DNA of 64,000 nt from Myxococcus fulvus (GCF_900111765.1 NZ_FOIB01000004.1:496001-560000), one strand, 5' to 3'. Positions 44,590 through 53,649 are shown, counted from the first letter of the stretch. Program-made: numbers and translations. The notes: generated from the sequence alone by a model not told the origin.

Positions 44590-46137
44590 TCACGCGCCGC
44601 GCAGCTCCTCGGGCTCCGGCCGCTGACGCGGCGAGGGCGCTCGAGGCCGCGCGGGCTCGGGGATGAAGGCACCGTCGAGCTCGAAGGGCAGACGGACCTG
44701 GAAGCACGTCTCACCGGGGCGCGAGGTGACGATGACCTCGCCCTGGTGGAGCAGGGACACCACGCGGTGGGTGATGCTCAGTCCCAGGCCCGTCCCCTCG
44801 CCCACGCCCTTCGTGGTGAAGAACGGGTCGAAGATGCGCGGCAGCACCTCGGGCGGAATGCCGGGCCCGTCATCCACCACCTCGACCACCACGTGGTCCG
44901 TGTCCCGGTGCGTGCGCAGCCGCAGCGTGCCGCCGCCGTTCTCCTTGATGGCGTCGGTCGCGTTCTCGATGAGGCTGGTCCACACCTGGTTGAGCTCCGT
45001 GCCGTACGCGGTGATGGGCGGCAGGCTCCGGTCGTACTCGCGCACCACGTGGACGCCGCGCAGCCGGTGGCCCAGCACCGCCAGCGTGCTCTCCAGGCCG
45101 TCGTGGACATCCACGCGCTGCAGCGGGGCCTCGTCCAGGTACGTGTACGCGCGGGCCGCGTTCACCAGCGAGGCGATGCGACCTCCCGCCTGCCCCACCT
45201 CGTCGAGCAGCACGGAGATGCCCCGCGTGGCGGCCACCCAGCGCAGCGTGCCCTTCAGCACCTCGCCCGACAGCGACGCCAGCTCGTGCTCCAGCTTCTC
45301 GAGCGACAGCCCCGACTCCACCAGGTCCGGCGCCATCACCCAGGCCTCCTCCACGCCGCGAGCATCCAACCAGCGCGCGAGCGCGTCCTCCGCGTCACCC
45401 TTGTCCAGCGGGTTGAGCGTCTCGGCGGACACCGAGGCGCGGGCCTCCAGCGCGCGCACCTGGGGCTCGGACAGCGTGCGGCAGTCCAGGGACAGGGCCA
45501 GCGCGGGCAGCTCGCGCAGACGGTCGCCGAGCGCGCGCACGCCGCGCATCACGGCGGACACGGGGTTGTTCAGCTCATGGGCCAGCCCCGCCGCCAACGT
45601 GCCGAGAGACGCGAGCTTCTCCTGCTGGAGCGAGATGGACTGGAGCGCCTTCATGCGCTCGGCCATCTTGCTCAGGATGCGTTGATTGGCCGTGGGACAG
45701 TCCGCGAGCATCCGCCAGAAGGACGGGTGCGACAGCCTCAGGAGCCGGCAGTGTGTGAGCGCGCGGCTGCTGGCGAGGAAGCACTGACCGAGCAGGAGCG
45801 GCACCTCGCCGAAGAAGTCGCCCGCGCGGAACACGGAGATGAGCGTCTCCACGCCGCCCACCGTCTTGGTGATGCGAAGCTCGCCCTCGAGGATGAGGTA
45901 GAAGGAGGCGGGCTCGCCCTCGTGGCCCAGCCACTCCTGGGGTTGGAGCTCCAGGTGGGTGGACTCGGCGCGCAGGCGCTCGGCCTCCTCCGCGTCCACT
46001 TCCGAGAAGAGGGTGCTGCTTCGCAGCTCCGCGAGGAAGCGCTCCGCCGTGTCTGCGTCCTCCGCGCTCGCCAGGGTGGGACGCGGCACCGGACCCGGGG
46101 CGTCGGGGCGCAGCGGGGGAGCGACGTGCGGCTCCAT
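44590..46137 (-). CDS. Histidine kinase with cyclic-nucleotide-binding domain
   Basis: The 515-residue soluble protein has a cyclic-nucleotide-binding domain (about 35-150: 'FYLILEGELRITKTVGGVET', 'FRAGDFFGEVPLLLG') and then a histidine kinase core. The phospho-acceptor is His187 in 'AGLAHELNNPVSA'; the N box is 'WTSLIENATDAIKENGG', G1 'VVDDGPGIPPEVLPRIFDPF', G2 'GTGLGLSITHR'. The conserved Arg that contacts the cyclic phosphate in CRP-type domains is not obvious ('FFGEVPLLLGQCFLASSRA'), so the ligand is uncertain. A GGAG site precedes ATG 46137. It converges on the kinase gene ending at 44586 with three bases between, and no receiver gene lies next to it on its strand. Confidence 0.9.
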   Translation of the reverse strand: MEPHVAPPLRPDAPGPVPRPTLASAEDADTAERFLAELRSSTLFSEVDAEEAERLRAESTHLELQPQEWLGHEGEPASFYLILEGELRITKTVGGVETLISVFRAGDFFGEVPLLLGQCFLASSRALTHCRLLRLSHPSFWRMLADCPTANQRILSKMAERMKALQSISLQQEKLASLGTLAAGLAHELNNPVSAVMRGVRALGDRLRELPALALSLDCRTLSEPQVRALEARASVSAETLNPLDKGDAEDALARWLDARGVEEAWVMAPDLVESGLSLEKLEHELASLSGEVLKGTLRWVAATRGISVLLDEVGQAGGRIASLVNAARAYTYLDEAPLQRVDVHDGLESTLAVLGHRLRGVHVVREYDRSLPPITAYGTELNQVWTSLIENATDAIKENGGGTLRLRTHRDTDHVVVEVVDDGPGIPPEVLPRIFDPFFTTKGVGEGTGLGLSITHRVVSLLHQGEVIVTSRPGETCFQVRLPFELDGAFIPEPARPRAPSPRQRPEPEELRGA

Positions 46138-46366
46138 GCGGGAGCTCCTTTTCGACGGGGTTCCCCCGAACAGTGCGCCCCGCCCTCCGTGCTCGCCGTC
46201 CTTCGCGCTCCGCCGTTCGCCTCCCGGAGGGGCCCTCGGGCGGTGCCTGCCTGCCCTGTCTGGATGTGGGTGGGCGATGCGCGCACCGGACGTTCGGACG
46301 ATTCCGGGCTTCGGGTGCAGGTGGAGATGGACACCCTTCCGTCCACCCAGGCAGCATCCAGGCGAC

Positions 46367-47755
46367 ATGGGAAGCGAGGACATCGTCACAGCGCTGCGCC
46401 GGGTACCGCTGTTCTCCCGGCTGGGCGACGAGCAACTGCACTGGGTGGCCAGCCACGGGCGGCAGCTCCACTTCCCAGCGGGGGCTCGCGTCGCCGCGCA
46501 GGGCGACCCGGCGGACGGGCTCTCCGTCATCCTCGAGGGGCGCACGGTGTGGGCCCGCCGCGTGGGCGAGCAGGACACGCCCACGGGCGCGCTGGAGGCG
46601 GGCGACATCTTCGGGGAGCTCATCCTCTTCCTGAACTCGCCCTACCCCACCACCGGGCACGCGCACACGGACGTGCGCCTGCTGCGGCTGGAGCCCGCCG
46701 CCTTCTGGGAGCTCTTGCGACTGGCGCCGTCCTTGAGCCGGGGGCTGATGGAGGTCGCGGCCCAGCGCACCCAGCCGCAGGAGGTGGTGTCCACGCAGCA
46801 GCCCCTGGCGCTGAAGCCGGGGCAGATGGTGGCGGGGCTCGCGCCGGAGCTGGGCAACCCCGCGGCGTCGGCGAACCGGAGCGCGTCGCGGCTGCGGGAC
46901 ACGCTGCGGCTGGTGTCCGCGCGGGCGATGGCGCTCGGGCAGCACGGGCTGTCCTCCGCGCAGCGCGGGGCGCTGTTGGCCCTGCCTCGCGAGGCCGCCG
47001 ACCGCGCGCGGGCCACGCCGGCGCTGGAGCCGCTCGCGCGGACGCGGCGCGAGGAGGAGATTGGCTCGTGGCTGGAGCTGCGCGGGATGACGGACGCGTG
47101 GGACGTGGCGCCCGCGCTGGTGGCCTCCGGGCTGGATGTGGCCTGGCTGGACTCGGTGGCGCGCCGCGTGGGTGAGGCGCTGCTGCGCGACACGCTGTCC
47201 TGGTTGGTGGCGGCGGTGAGCGGCGACGTGCTGCTGGCGGAGGTGGAGCGCGGCAGCGCGCGGGTGCACGCGCTGGTGGAGGGCGTGAAGGCCTACAGCT
47301 TCATGGACCGGGCGCAGACCACCGAGGTGGACGTGCACGACGGCCTGGAGAACGCGCTGTCGGCGCTGCGTCACCGGCTGGAGGGCGACCACGTCCGCAT
47401 CGAGCGGCAGTTCGCCTCGGACGCGCCGAAGCTCCAGGCGGAGGCGCACGCGCTCGACGAGGTGTGGACGCAGCTGGTGCTCAACGCGCTGGAGGCGCTG
47501 GGTGAGCGGGGCGGCACGCTGCGGCTGCGCTCGTGGACGGAGGAGCAGCGACTGGTGGTGGAGGTAGCGGACGACGGCCCTGGCATTCCGCGGGACTTGA
47601 TGCCGCGCATCTTCGAGCCCTTCTTCAGCACGAAGCCGAACGCGGCGGGGCTGGGGTTGGACATCAGCCGGCGCATCATCGAGCGGCATGGCGGGGACGT
47701 GCGCGTGCTCTCCGCGCCGGGGCACACGCGGGTGCAGGTGCGGCTGCCGGCGTGA
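46367..47755 (+). CDS. Histidine-kinase-like protein lacking the phospho-acceptor His, with cyclic-nucleotide-binding domain
   Basis: The 462-residue protein has the same architecture as its divergent neighbour: a cyclic-nucleotide-binding domain (about 10-125: 'GLSVILEGRTVW', 'LEAGDIFGELILFLNSPY') and a kinase core. In the H box the expected 'AHELNNP' reads 'APELGNP': His is replaced by Pro160 (codon CCG at 46844-46846). The ATPase part looks intact ('QLVLNALEALGERGG', 'VADDGPGIPRDLMPRIFEPF', 'AAGLGLDISRRI'). It therefore cannot autophosphorylate in the normal way and may be a regulator or heterodimer partner of the related kinases. A divergent 229-base region separates it from the kinase at 46137. 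Confidence 0.88.
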   Translation: MGSEDIVTALRRVPLFSRLGDEQLHWVASHGRQLHFPAGARVAAQGDPADGLSVILEGRTVWARRVGEQDTPTGALEAGDIFGELILFLNSPYPTTGHAHTDVRLLRLEPAAFWELLRLAPSLSRGLMEVAAQRTQPQEVVSTQQPLALKPGQMVAGLAPELGNPAASANRSASRLRDTLRLVSARAMALGQHGLSSAQRGALLALPREAADRARATPALEPLARTRREEEIGSWLELRGMTDAWDVAPALVASGLDVAWLDSVARRVGEALLRDTLSWLVAAVSGDVLLAEVERGSARVHALVEGVKAYSFMDRAQTTEVDVHDGLENALSALRHRLEGDHVRIERQFASDAPKLQAEAHALDEVWTQLVLNALEALGERGGTLRLRSWTEEQRLVVEVADDGPGIPRDLMPRIFEPFFSTKPNAAGLGLDISRRIIERHGGDVRVLSAPGHTRVQVRLPA

Positions 47756-47904
47756 GGTCGGCTGTCATCCGGCGCACGCGCGGAGCATCCACCGGGTGAC
47801 GGAAGCGCACGGCGAGCGTCGAGCCGTGTACGCAGGCGGAGGCCGGAGACTGGCTCCGGGCGCGGCGGGGAGGTGGAGTGCCTCCACATCAGGGGGAGCA
47901 CTCC

Positions 47905-48402
47905 ATGTCCGGCGAAATCCAGGGCGCCTGGTTCAAGGCCATCCTCGGCTCGATGACGGCGGCGGCGTCGCGGTTTCCCACGCACCAGCGCACCATCAAC
48001 GGCATGCGCGACGACACGTGGTACGCGTGGGAGGACTACGTGCACATCATGCGCGAGCTGCACAAGTCGCTGGGAGACCGCGCGGTGGAGGCCATCGCCC
48101 AGCGCTCGGGGATGCGCACGTTGCCGTTGGCGCGGGCGAAGGGCTTCGACTCGGTGGAGAAGGTGTTCGGCGACTTCGACTCGGTGCTGCGCTCGCTGGT
48201 GAAGGGGCTGCCCTCGACGGACAGCGCGCGCACGGTGGCCTTCATGCCGCTGGCGGCGGAGCTGGAGAGCGGCTCGCGGCTGCCGGCCCCGCTGTTGTTG
48301 GGGACCTTCCGGGGCTTCCTGATGGGCTTCGGGAAGATTGTTACCGAGGCGAAGACGACGCCCCGCATGGGGATGCAGCGCTACTCGCTCAAGTGGATGT
48401 GA
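47905..48402 (+). CDS. Conserved myxobacterial protein of unknown function
   Basis: The 165-residue soluble protein starts 'MSGEIQGAWFKAILGSM' and contains 'DTWYAWEDYVHIMRELHKSL', 'VEKVFGDFDSVLRSLVKGL' and 'LLLGTFRGFLMGFGKIV'. Layout and size resemble the protein at 2179 and the small myxobacterial paralogous families (DUF2378-like), but no function is known. A GGGGGAG ribosome site precedes ATG 47905 by seven bases. Its 3' end overlaps the convergent DUF2238 gene by 14 bases. It could belong with the kinase gene 149 bases upstream, but nothing in the sequence proves this. Confidence 0.65.
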   Translation: MSGEIQGAWFKAILGSMTAAASRFPTHQRTINGMRDDTWYAWEDYVHIMRELHKSLGDRAVEAIAQRSGMRTLPLARAKGFDSVEKVFGDFDSVLRSLVKGLPSTDSARTVAFMPLAAELESGSRLPAPLLLGTFRGFLMGFGKIVTEAKTTPRMGMQRYSLKWM

Positions 48403-49123
48403 TTCGGGCGCGAGTCACCAGGCGCTCCACGCTCTTCAGGTGGGCGCGGCCGAAGAGGAGCATGGCCAGCACGGCGCCGCAGAGGGCGAGGAACATGTCC
48501 CACTGCGCATCCCAGATGTCGCCCTGGGTGCCGAGGAACGCGTCACCGCCGGCCGGGTCCAGCGCGAGCGCGGCCCACCACTCGAGCAGCTCGTAGAAGG
48601 CGCTGATGGCCAGCGCCACCGAGCCGGTGAGGAAGTTGAGCCACCCGCCCCGACGCAGCGGCGTGGAGCGCAGCAGCACCTCGCGGATGATGAACGCGGG
48701 GAAGAAGCCCTGCACGAAGTGACCCAGCCGGTCGTAGGGATTGCGGGACAGCTCCAGTGCATCGCGCACCCAGTTGCCCAGGGGCGTGAGCGCGTAGGTG
48801 TAGTAGCCGCCGTAGGTCAGCACGAGGATGTGCAGGAAGACGCAGACGTAGACCCAGCGCGACATCGGGAAGCGGCGGAACGTGGAGGCCAGCACCACCA
48901 TGCCCGCGAGGCCCGGCCCCACCTCCAGCAACCAGTTGAGCTTGCCGGCGGGGCTGAGGAAGAACGTGGCGACGAGGATGGGCGCGAGCACGGCCGCGAG
49001 CAGCAACGGGGTACGCGCCTCTTCACGGGTCCCGCGCACGGGCGGATAGAAGGGCGCGACGCTGTCGACGGCGGGAGCATCGAGCGGGACGGCGGGCTGC
49101 ATGAGGGGCCTTTGCTCAGTCAT
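48389..49123 (-). CDS. DUF2238 (YjdF-like) integral membrane protein
   Basis: The 244-residue membrane protein has about six hydrophobic helices. The order 'VFLHILVLTYGGYYTYA', 'NPYDRLGHFVQGFFPAFIIR', 'YELLEWWAALALDPAGGDAF', 'LGTQGDIWDAQWDMFLALCG' is typical of DUF2238/YjdF proteins, whose role is unknown. ATG 49123 ('MTEQRPLMQP') is preferred over farther upstream codons, which lack coding character. It is divergent from the oxidoreductase gene at 49368; the 244 bases between show no clear promoter boxes. Confidence 0.88.
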   Translation of the reverse strand: MTEQRPLMQPAVPLDAPAVDSVAPFYPPVRGTREEARTPLLLAAVLAPILVATFFLSPAGKLNWLLEVGPGLAGMVVLASTFRRFPMSRWVYVCVFLHILVLTYGGYYTYALTPLGNWVRDALELSRNPYDRLGHFVQGFFPAFIIREVLLRSTPLRRGGWLNFLTGSVALAISAFYELLEWWAALALDPAGGDAFLGTQGDIWDAQWDMFLALCGAVLAMLLFGRAHLKSVERLVTRARITST

Positions 49124-49367
49124 GTCCGGACTCGGGAAGGACGGGCGCCGCGCAGCATGGCACGGAGATGGAACGGGCGTCGCCGGGTCGCTCCCGAGCC
49201 AGCGCTGGCGGGTGGCGCCGCATGACGACGCGCCACAAGGCACAAGAGGCCCGTTGGGTCACTCCGGGCGGCTCGGAATGTCACCGCGCCATGACGCGAA
49301 GGCGCGAGTGGCACCTCCAGGTCATGCGCGAGCACGCACGCGGGGCATCTCTGGCAGGCTGCGCCGC

Positions 49368-50363
49368 ATGACGACGCGCATCGGCATCATCGGCACCCGG
49401 TGGGGACTCATGCACGTGGGTGCGTTCCGCGCGGCGGGCGCGCAGGTGGTGGCACTGTGTGGCCGCTCCCCGGAATCCACCCACGCCGTGGCCCAGCGTG
49501 AGGGCATCCCCTTCGCCACCACGGAGGTCGATGAACTGTGCGCCGCCGTGGACGCCGTGGTGGTCGCGAGCCCCGATGCACTGCACGCACCTCACCTGCT
49601 CACGGCACTCGAAGCCGGGCGCGCGGTGCTGTGTGAGAAGCCCCTCACGCGCACCGTCGAGGACGCGCGGCGCGTCGTCCTCCGCGCCCGTGAGCTGTCG
49701 AGCCCCAGCGCCGTCAACTTCCCCTACCGCATGCTGCCACCCCTGCGCGCCCTGAAGTCCTGGCTCTCGGGACGCAAGGTGCAGCACCTGGTCGTCACGC
49801 TCCGCACCGGCTTCGTCACGCGCCATCCATCCGACCTCGAGGACGCATCAGGAGATTGGGGCGGCCTGTCCCACGTGCTCGACGCCGCGCTGTGGCTGAC
49901 GGACGCGACGCCGCTGTGGGTACAGGCCACGCTCTCCGGACGTCCCGTGCACACCGCCGCGCTGCACGTCGGGCTCTCCAACGGCGCCGTGCTCGTCCTC
50001 ACCCACGCCGCCTGCGCGGAGCCAGGAATCCACGGAGGCTGGAGCCTGCTCGGCCAGGACTGGGAGGTCGGCTTCTCCGCGGGCTATGTGCCCGCGCGTG
50101 AAGGCTGGTGCATCTCCTCCATCCGCGGCTTCGAGCACGGCGGTTGGAGCGACATCGCCCCCGGCGCCGAGCCCCACCCTGGACAGCTCGAACCCTGGGC
50201 CCAGGCCCACGTGGAGACCGCGCGCCGGTTCCTCGGCCTGCGACGTCACGCGCCTCGCGACGGGCTCGCCACCGTGGAAGACGGTGCCCTCGTGCAAGAG
50301 GTCCTCGCGGCCGCCCTCCGCTCCGACGCAGAGGGCCGCCGATTCCCCGTGCCGCACGAATAG
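49368..50363 (+). CDS. Gfo/Idh/MocA family oxidoreductase
   Basis: The 331-residue protein has an N-terminal Rossmann domain ('TRIGIIGTRWGLMHVGAFRA', 'VALCGRSPESTHAVAQREGI', 'VVVASPDALHAPHLLTALEA') and the family's 'VLCEKPLTRTVEDARRV' motif with the catalytic-region Lys. The nucleotide loop is 'GTRWG' rather than GxGxxG. The C-terminal alpha/beta domain follows ('DWGGLSHVLDAALWLTD'). Such enzymes oxidise or reduce sugars, inositols or bile pigments with NAD(P); the substrate is not predictable. No sugar gene cluster surrounds it. The VOC gene follows after 42 bases. Confidence 0.88.
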   Translation: MTTRIGIIGTRWGLMHVGAFRAAGAQVVALCGRSPESTHAVAQREGIPFATTEVDELCAAVDAVVVASPDALHAPHLLTALEAGRAVLCEKPLTRTVEDARRVVLRARELSSPSAVNFPYRMLPPLRALKSWLSGRKVQHLVVTLRTGFVTRHPSDLEDASGDWGGLSHVLDAALWLTDATPLWVQATLSGRPVHTAALHVGLSNGAVLVLTHAACAEPGIHGGWSLLGQDWEVGFSAGYVPAREGWCISSIRGFEHGGWSDIAPGAEPHPGQLEPWAQAHVETARRFLGLRRHAPRDGLATVEDGALVQEVLAAALRSDAEGRRFPVPHE

Positions 50364-50405
50364 AGTCCCGCCAACCCACACCCCTGCATCCAAGGACACT
50401 CCCCC

Positions 50406-51167
50406 ATGCCTTCCATCGACCACCACGCTCCGGGCACGCCCAACTGGGTGGACCTGAACACGCCCGACCTGGAGCGCGCGCGCCGCTTCTACGGCGAACT
50501 CTTCGGCTGGGAGTTCCTCGTCGGTCCGAAGGAGGACGCCCATTACACGATGTGCCTGCTCGGCGGCCGCAAGGTCGCGGGCATGAGCTTGAAGGACCCC
50601 GCGTCACCCGGCCGCCCGTACTGGGCGCTCTCCTTCGAAGCCGCGGACACGAAGGCCCTGGCCGCGCGCGTCGTGGAGCTGGGAGGCAAGCTGGTGGTGC
50701 CCCCCACGGACGCCTCGGGGCTGGGGACGTTCGCATCCTGCGTGGACCCCACCGGCGCGGGCTTCAATCTCTGGCAGTCTGGCAAGCACCAGGGCGCGCA
50801 GGTGGTCCGCGAGCCGGGCAGCATGACCTGGCACGAGGTGAACACCCGTGACGGCGTTCGCGCGAAGGACTTCTACGCCGCCCTCTTCGGCCTGGAGCCT
50901 CGCAAGCGGGACGACATGAGCTACTGGGCCCTCCACCTGGGCGACACACCCGTGGCCGGCGTCCTCCAGATGGGCCCCATGTGGCCCAAGGACCTCCCGC
51001 CCCACTGGATGAACTCCTTCGCCATCGCCGACGTCGACGGGGCGGCCGAGCAGGTCAAACGCCTGGGTGGCCACGTCCACGTGCCTCCCACGGACTCGCC
51101 CTTCGGACGCTTCTGCATCGTGACGGACCCCGCCGGGGCGGGCTTCACCCTCATCCACCCCACGTAG
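50406..51167 (+). CDS. VOC family protein with two glyoxalase-like domains
   Basis: The 253-residue protein contains two tandem vicinal-oxygen-chelate domains. Domain 1 begins 'GTPNWVDLNTPDLERARRFY' and domain 2 'MTWHEVNTRDGVRAKDFYA', each with the 'FY..LFG.E' helix and a late 'DP.GAGF.L' strand. This arrangement matches the Cfp30B/27-kDa antigen type found in many actinobacteria and myxobacteria. Typical metal-binding positions cannot be fully assigned, so activity is unknown. It may be co-transcribed with the upstream oxidoreductase. A hairpin at 51209 probably ends the unit. Confidence 0.88.
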   Translation: MPSIDHHAPGTPNWVDLNTPDLERARRFYGELFGWEFLVGPKEDAHYTMCLLGGRKVAGMSLKDPASPGRPYWALSFEAADTKALAARVVELGGKLVVPPTDASGLGTFASCVDPTGAGFNLWQSGKHQGAQVVREPGSMTWHEVNTRDGVRAKDFYAALFGLEPRKRDDMSYWALHLGDTPVAGVLQMGPMWPKDLPPHWMNSFAIADVDGAAEQVKRLGGHVHVPPTDSPFGRFCIVTDPAGAGFTLIHPT

Positions 51168-51208
51168 CCCGTCGCGTCGAGGCCCTGTCGGGCGCAAGCC
51201 ATTGCAGC

Positions 51209-51237
51209 GCCCCCTCGTTTTCGTCTGGCGAAGGGGC
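51209..51237 (+). terminator. Possible hairpin terminator after the VOC gene
   Basis: GCCCCCTCG (51209-51217) pairs with CGAAGGGGC (51229-51237) with one mismatch, with a T-rich loop. The same stretch leads into a TAGAGT box at 51242-51247, nine bases before the next ATG, so it may also belong to that gene's promoter region. Confidence 0.4.
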
Positions 51238-51256
51238 CCACTAGAGTAGCGGGGGA

Positions 51257-52825
51257 ATGTCGTCCCCCGCCCCCGGCAGCGCCAACGCCCACCGTCCCGC
51301 CGAGCCGTGGCTCGAGGAGCTCGACATCCTCGTGCGGGCCCGCTACCCGCTGCTCTACCTGGTGTCGTGGGAGGAGCACCGCGTGGACGCCATCCTCGCG
51401 GAGCTGGCGCGCGCGCACGGCAAGGCGCTGTTCCAGTGGTCCATCACCAAGGGCCTGCGCGCCTCGGGCACCACGCGCAGCGCGCCCCTGCCCGACGACA
51501 CCCGCAACCCCATCGACGCGATGGCCGCCATCGAGAAGCTGGGCGAGCCCGCGCTGGTGGTCCTCAAGGACTTCCATCCCTACCTGGAGGAGAAGAGCGT
51601 GGTGCGCGCCCTGCGGGAGCTGGCGCACTTCCTCAAGAGCACCTTCACCACCGTCATCCTCCTGTCGCCCACGCTGCTCATCCCCGTGGAGCTGGAGAAG
51701 GAGGTCTCCGTCATCGACGTGCCCATGCCCGGGTACAACGATTTGCTCCAGCTGCTGCGCGAAATCGTCGCGGTGGTGCGCCGCACGAACAAGGCCACCA
51801 TCGAGCTGTCGCGCGAGCACGCCGACCAGCTCATCAAGGCCGCGCTCGGGCTGACGATGTCGGAGGCGGAGAACGCCTTCGCCAAGGCCATCGCCCATGA
51901 CGGCAAGCTGGGCCCCGAGGACATCAAGCGCATCCAGGACGAGAAGCGTCAGGTGATTCGCAAGAGCGGGCTGCTCGAGTACTACCCGCCCGAGGAGTCC
52001 CTGGGGAACGTGGGCGGCCTGGAGTACCTCAAGGCGTGGCTGAGCCAGCGCACCGCGGCCTTCGGCGAGCGGGCCCGACAGTTCGGACTCCCGGAGCCTC
52101 GGGGGCTGCTCCTGCTCGGAGTGCAGGGCTGCGGCAAGAGCCTCACCGCCAAGGCCATCAGCGCGCACTGGAACCTGCCGCTCCTGCGCCTGGACATGGG
52201 CCGCATCTTCAGCGGGCTCATCGGCTCGTCCGAGGAGAACCTGCGCAAGGCCATCCGCGTGGCCGAGGGCGTGGCGCCCGTGGTGCTGTGGGTGGACGAA
52301 ATCGAGAAGGGGCTGTCGGGCGTGGCCTCCTCGAGCACCGCGGACAGCGGCGTGTCCGCGCGCGTCTTCGGCACGCTGCTCACGTGGCTCCAGGAGAAGA
52401 CGGCGCCCGTGTTCGTGGTGGCCACCGCCAACCGCATCGAGGGCCTGCCGCCGGAGGTGCTGCGCAAGGGCCGCTTCGACGAGATCTTCTTCATCGACCT
52501 GCCCGAACAGGCCGAGCGCGAGGACATCTTCCGCATCCACCTGCGGCGCCGCAAGCGCGAGCCGTCGAGCTTCGACGTGGTGGAGCTGGCCACGCTCACC
52601 CAGGGCTTCAGCGGCGCCGAAATCGAGCAGGTGGTGGTGGCCGGCCTGTACGAGGCCTTCGCGGAGAACAGCGAGCTGGCACAGCAGCACCTGGTGCGCA
52701 CGCTGCGGGACACCTTCCCGTTGTCGGTGACGATGCGGGATGAGATTCGCCGCCTGCGCGACTGGGCCAAGGGACGCACGCGGCCGGCCTCGTCCTCGGG
52801 CGCGCTGGTCGAGAGGGCGCCATGA
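51257..52825 (+). CDS. Ycf46-like AAA+ ATPase
   Basis: The 522-residue cytoplasmic protein has an N-terminal region of about 250 residues ('LEELDILVRARYPLLYLVSW', 'EKEVSVIDVPMPGYNDLLQL') typical of Ycf46-type ATPases, then one AAA+ module. Walker A is 'GVQGCGKSLTAKAI', Walker B 'VVLWVDEIEKG', sensor 1 'VVATANRIEGLPPEVLRKGR' with the arginine finger, and the C-terminal lid follows ('LTQGFSGAEIEQVVVAGLYE'). The family is related to proteasome/FtsH-type ATPases, but its job in bacteria is not established. Its stop overlaps the start of the zinc-ribbon gene (ATGA), so the two products probably work together. Confidence 0.9.
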   Translation: MSSPAPGSANAHRPAEPWLEELDILVRARYPLLYLVSWEEHRVDAILAELARAHGKALFQWSITKGLRASGTTRSAPLPDDTRNPIDAMAAIEKLGEPALVVLKDFHPYLEEKSVVRALRELAHFLKSTFTTVILLSPTLLIPVELEKEVSVIDVPMPGYNDLLQLLREIVAVVRRTNKATIELSREHADQLIKAALGLTMSEAENAFAKAIAHDGKLGPEDIKRIQDEKRQVIRKSGLLEYYPPEESLGNVGGLEYLKAWLSQRTAAFGERARQFGLPEPRGLLLLGVQGCGKSLTAKAISAHWNLPLLRLDMGRIFSGLIGSSEENLRKAIRVAEGVAPVVLWVDEIEKGLSGVASSSTADSGVSARVFGTLLTWLQEKTAPVFVVATANRIEGLPPEVLRKGRFDEIFFIDLPEQAEREDIFRIHLRRRKREPSSFDVVELATLTQGFSGAEIEQVVVAGLYEAFAENSELAQQHLVRTLRDTFPLSVTMRDEIRRLRDWAKGRTRPASSSGALVERAP

Positions 52826-53535
52826 GTCCCAAGCTGTCGCGCTTCCTGCACCTGGAGAAGGACCGGAGCGAGCGCACGAAGCGCGAGCAGCCGTCCCAGC
52901 TCCAGAATGGTGGCCGCCGCTTCGAGGACATCGCCGAGCGCGGCGCGATGCCCCAGGGGGACGTCCCCGAGGCCCACCTGGAGCGCTTCAAGGCGGAGGC
53001 GCCCGTGGTGCTGGAGCCGCGCGCCGCGAGCCTGGAGGAGGCCTGGGACTTCCCCCGCTGCGTCGTGTGTGCTTCCGACAACGGCCGCTTCGCGAAGCTC
53101 TGTCAGCAGTGCGGCGCGGACCTGGGGACGCCGCAGCAACTGGAGCACCGGGCGAGGCTCGCGGTGGAGCGACGCGAGGCGCGCGCCCGTGAGCAGGGCG
53201 AGGAGCGACAGGGCGCGCTCGAACGACTGGAGCAGGAGCGCCGCGCGGACTCGGAGCGCTACGCGTACCTGCTGGAGAAGCTGCGCGCCGAGGAGCAGTC
53301 CTACCGGGGCTGGCGCATCTTCGCGCGGCACTCCACCGTGGGCACGGGGCTGCTGGCGCTCCTGCCCAACACGCTCACGCGGTGCCTGACGGTGGCGGGC
53401 TACGTCGGCGTGTGCGCGGGCCTGATGCGCTTCGGGACGGGCAACACCCGCGGGGTGGGCGCGTGGCTGCTCATCGTCTTCGTGCTGCTGTTCGTGCCCA
53501 GGTCGGCGCTGCGTCACCGCTGGCGCCTGCGCTGA
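52822..53535 (+). CDS. Zinc-ribbon protein with C-terminal membrane helices
   Basis: The 237-residue protein has a charged N-terminus, then a zinc ribbon at about 78-100 ('CVVCASDNGRFAKLCQQCG'), a long Glu/Arg-rich coiled coil ('RLAVERREARAREQGEERQG' and on to about 165), and two C-terminal hydrophobic helices ('TRCLTVAGYVGVCAGLM', 'AWLLIVFVLLFVP'). I know no family with this architecture. The ATGA overlap with the AAA+ gene suggests it is a membrane anchor or adaptor for that ATPase; this is inference. Confidence 0.75.
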   Translation: MSPKLSRFLHLEKDRSERTKREQPSQLQNGGRRFEDIAERGAMPQGDVPEAHLERFKAEAPVVLEPRAASLEEAWDFPRCVVCASDNGRFAKLCQQCGADLGTPQQLEHRARLAVERREARAREQGEERQGALERLEQERRADSERYAYLLEKLRAEEQSYRGWRIFARHSTVGTGLLALLPNTLTRCLTVAGYVGVCAGLMRFGTGNTRGVGAWLLIVFVLLFVPRSALRHRWRLR

Positions 53536-53649
53536 CCGCCGCGCTCTTCGAGCCGGAGAAGGAACGCGCTCGCGACGGCTGCCGCCGCTGGCGCCCCCGT
53601 CGAGCCAGCGAGGCACCGCGCGCGCACGGTTCCTCGCGGCGCTCGCGCT

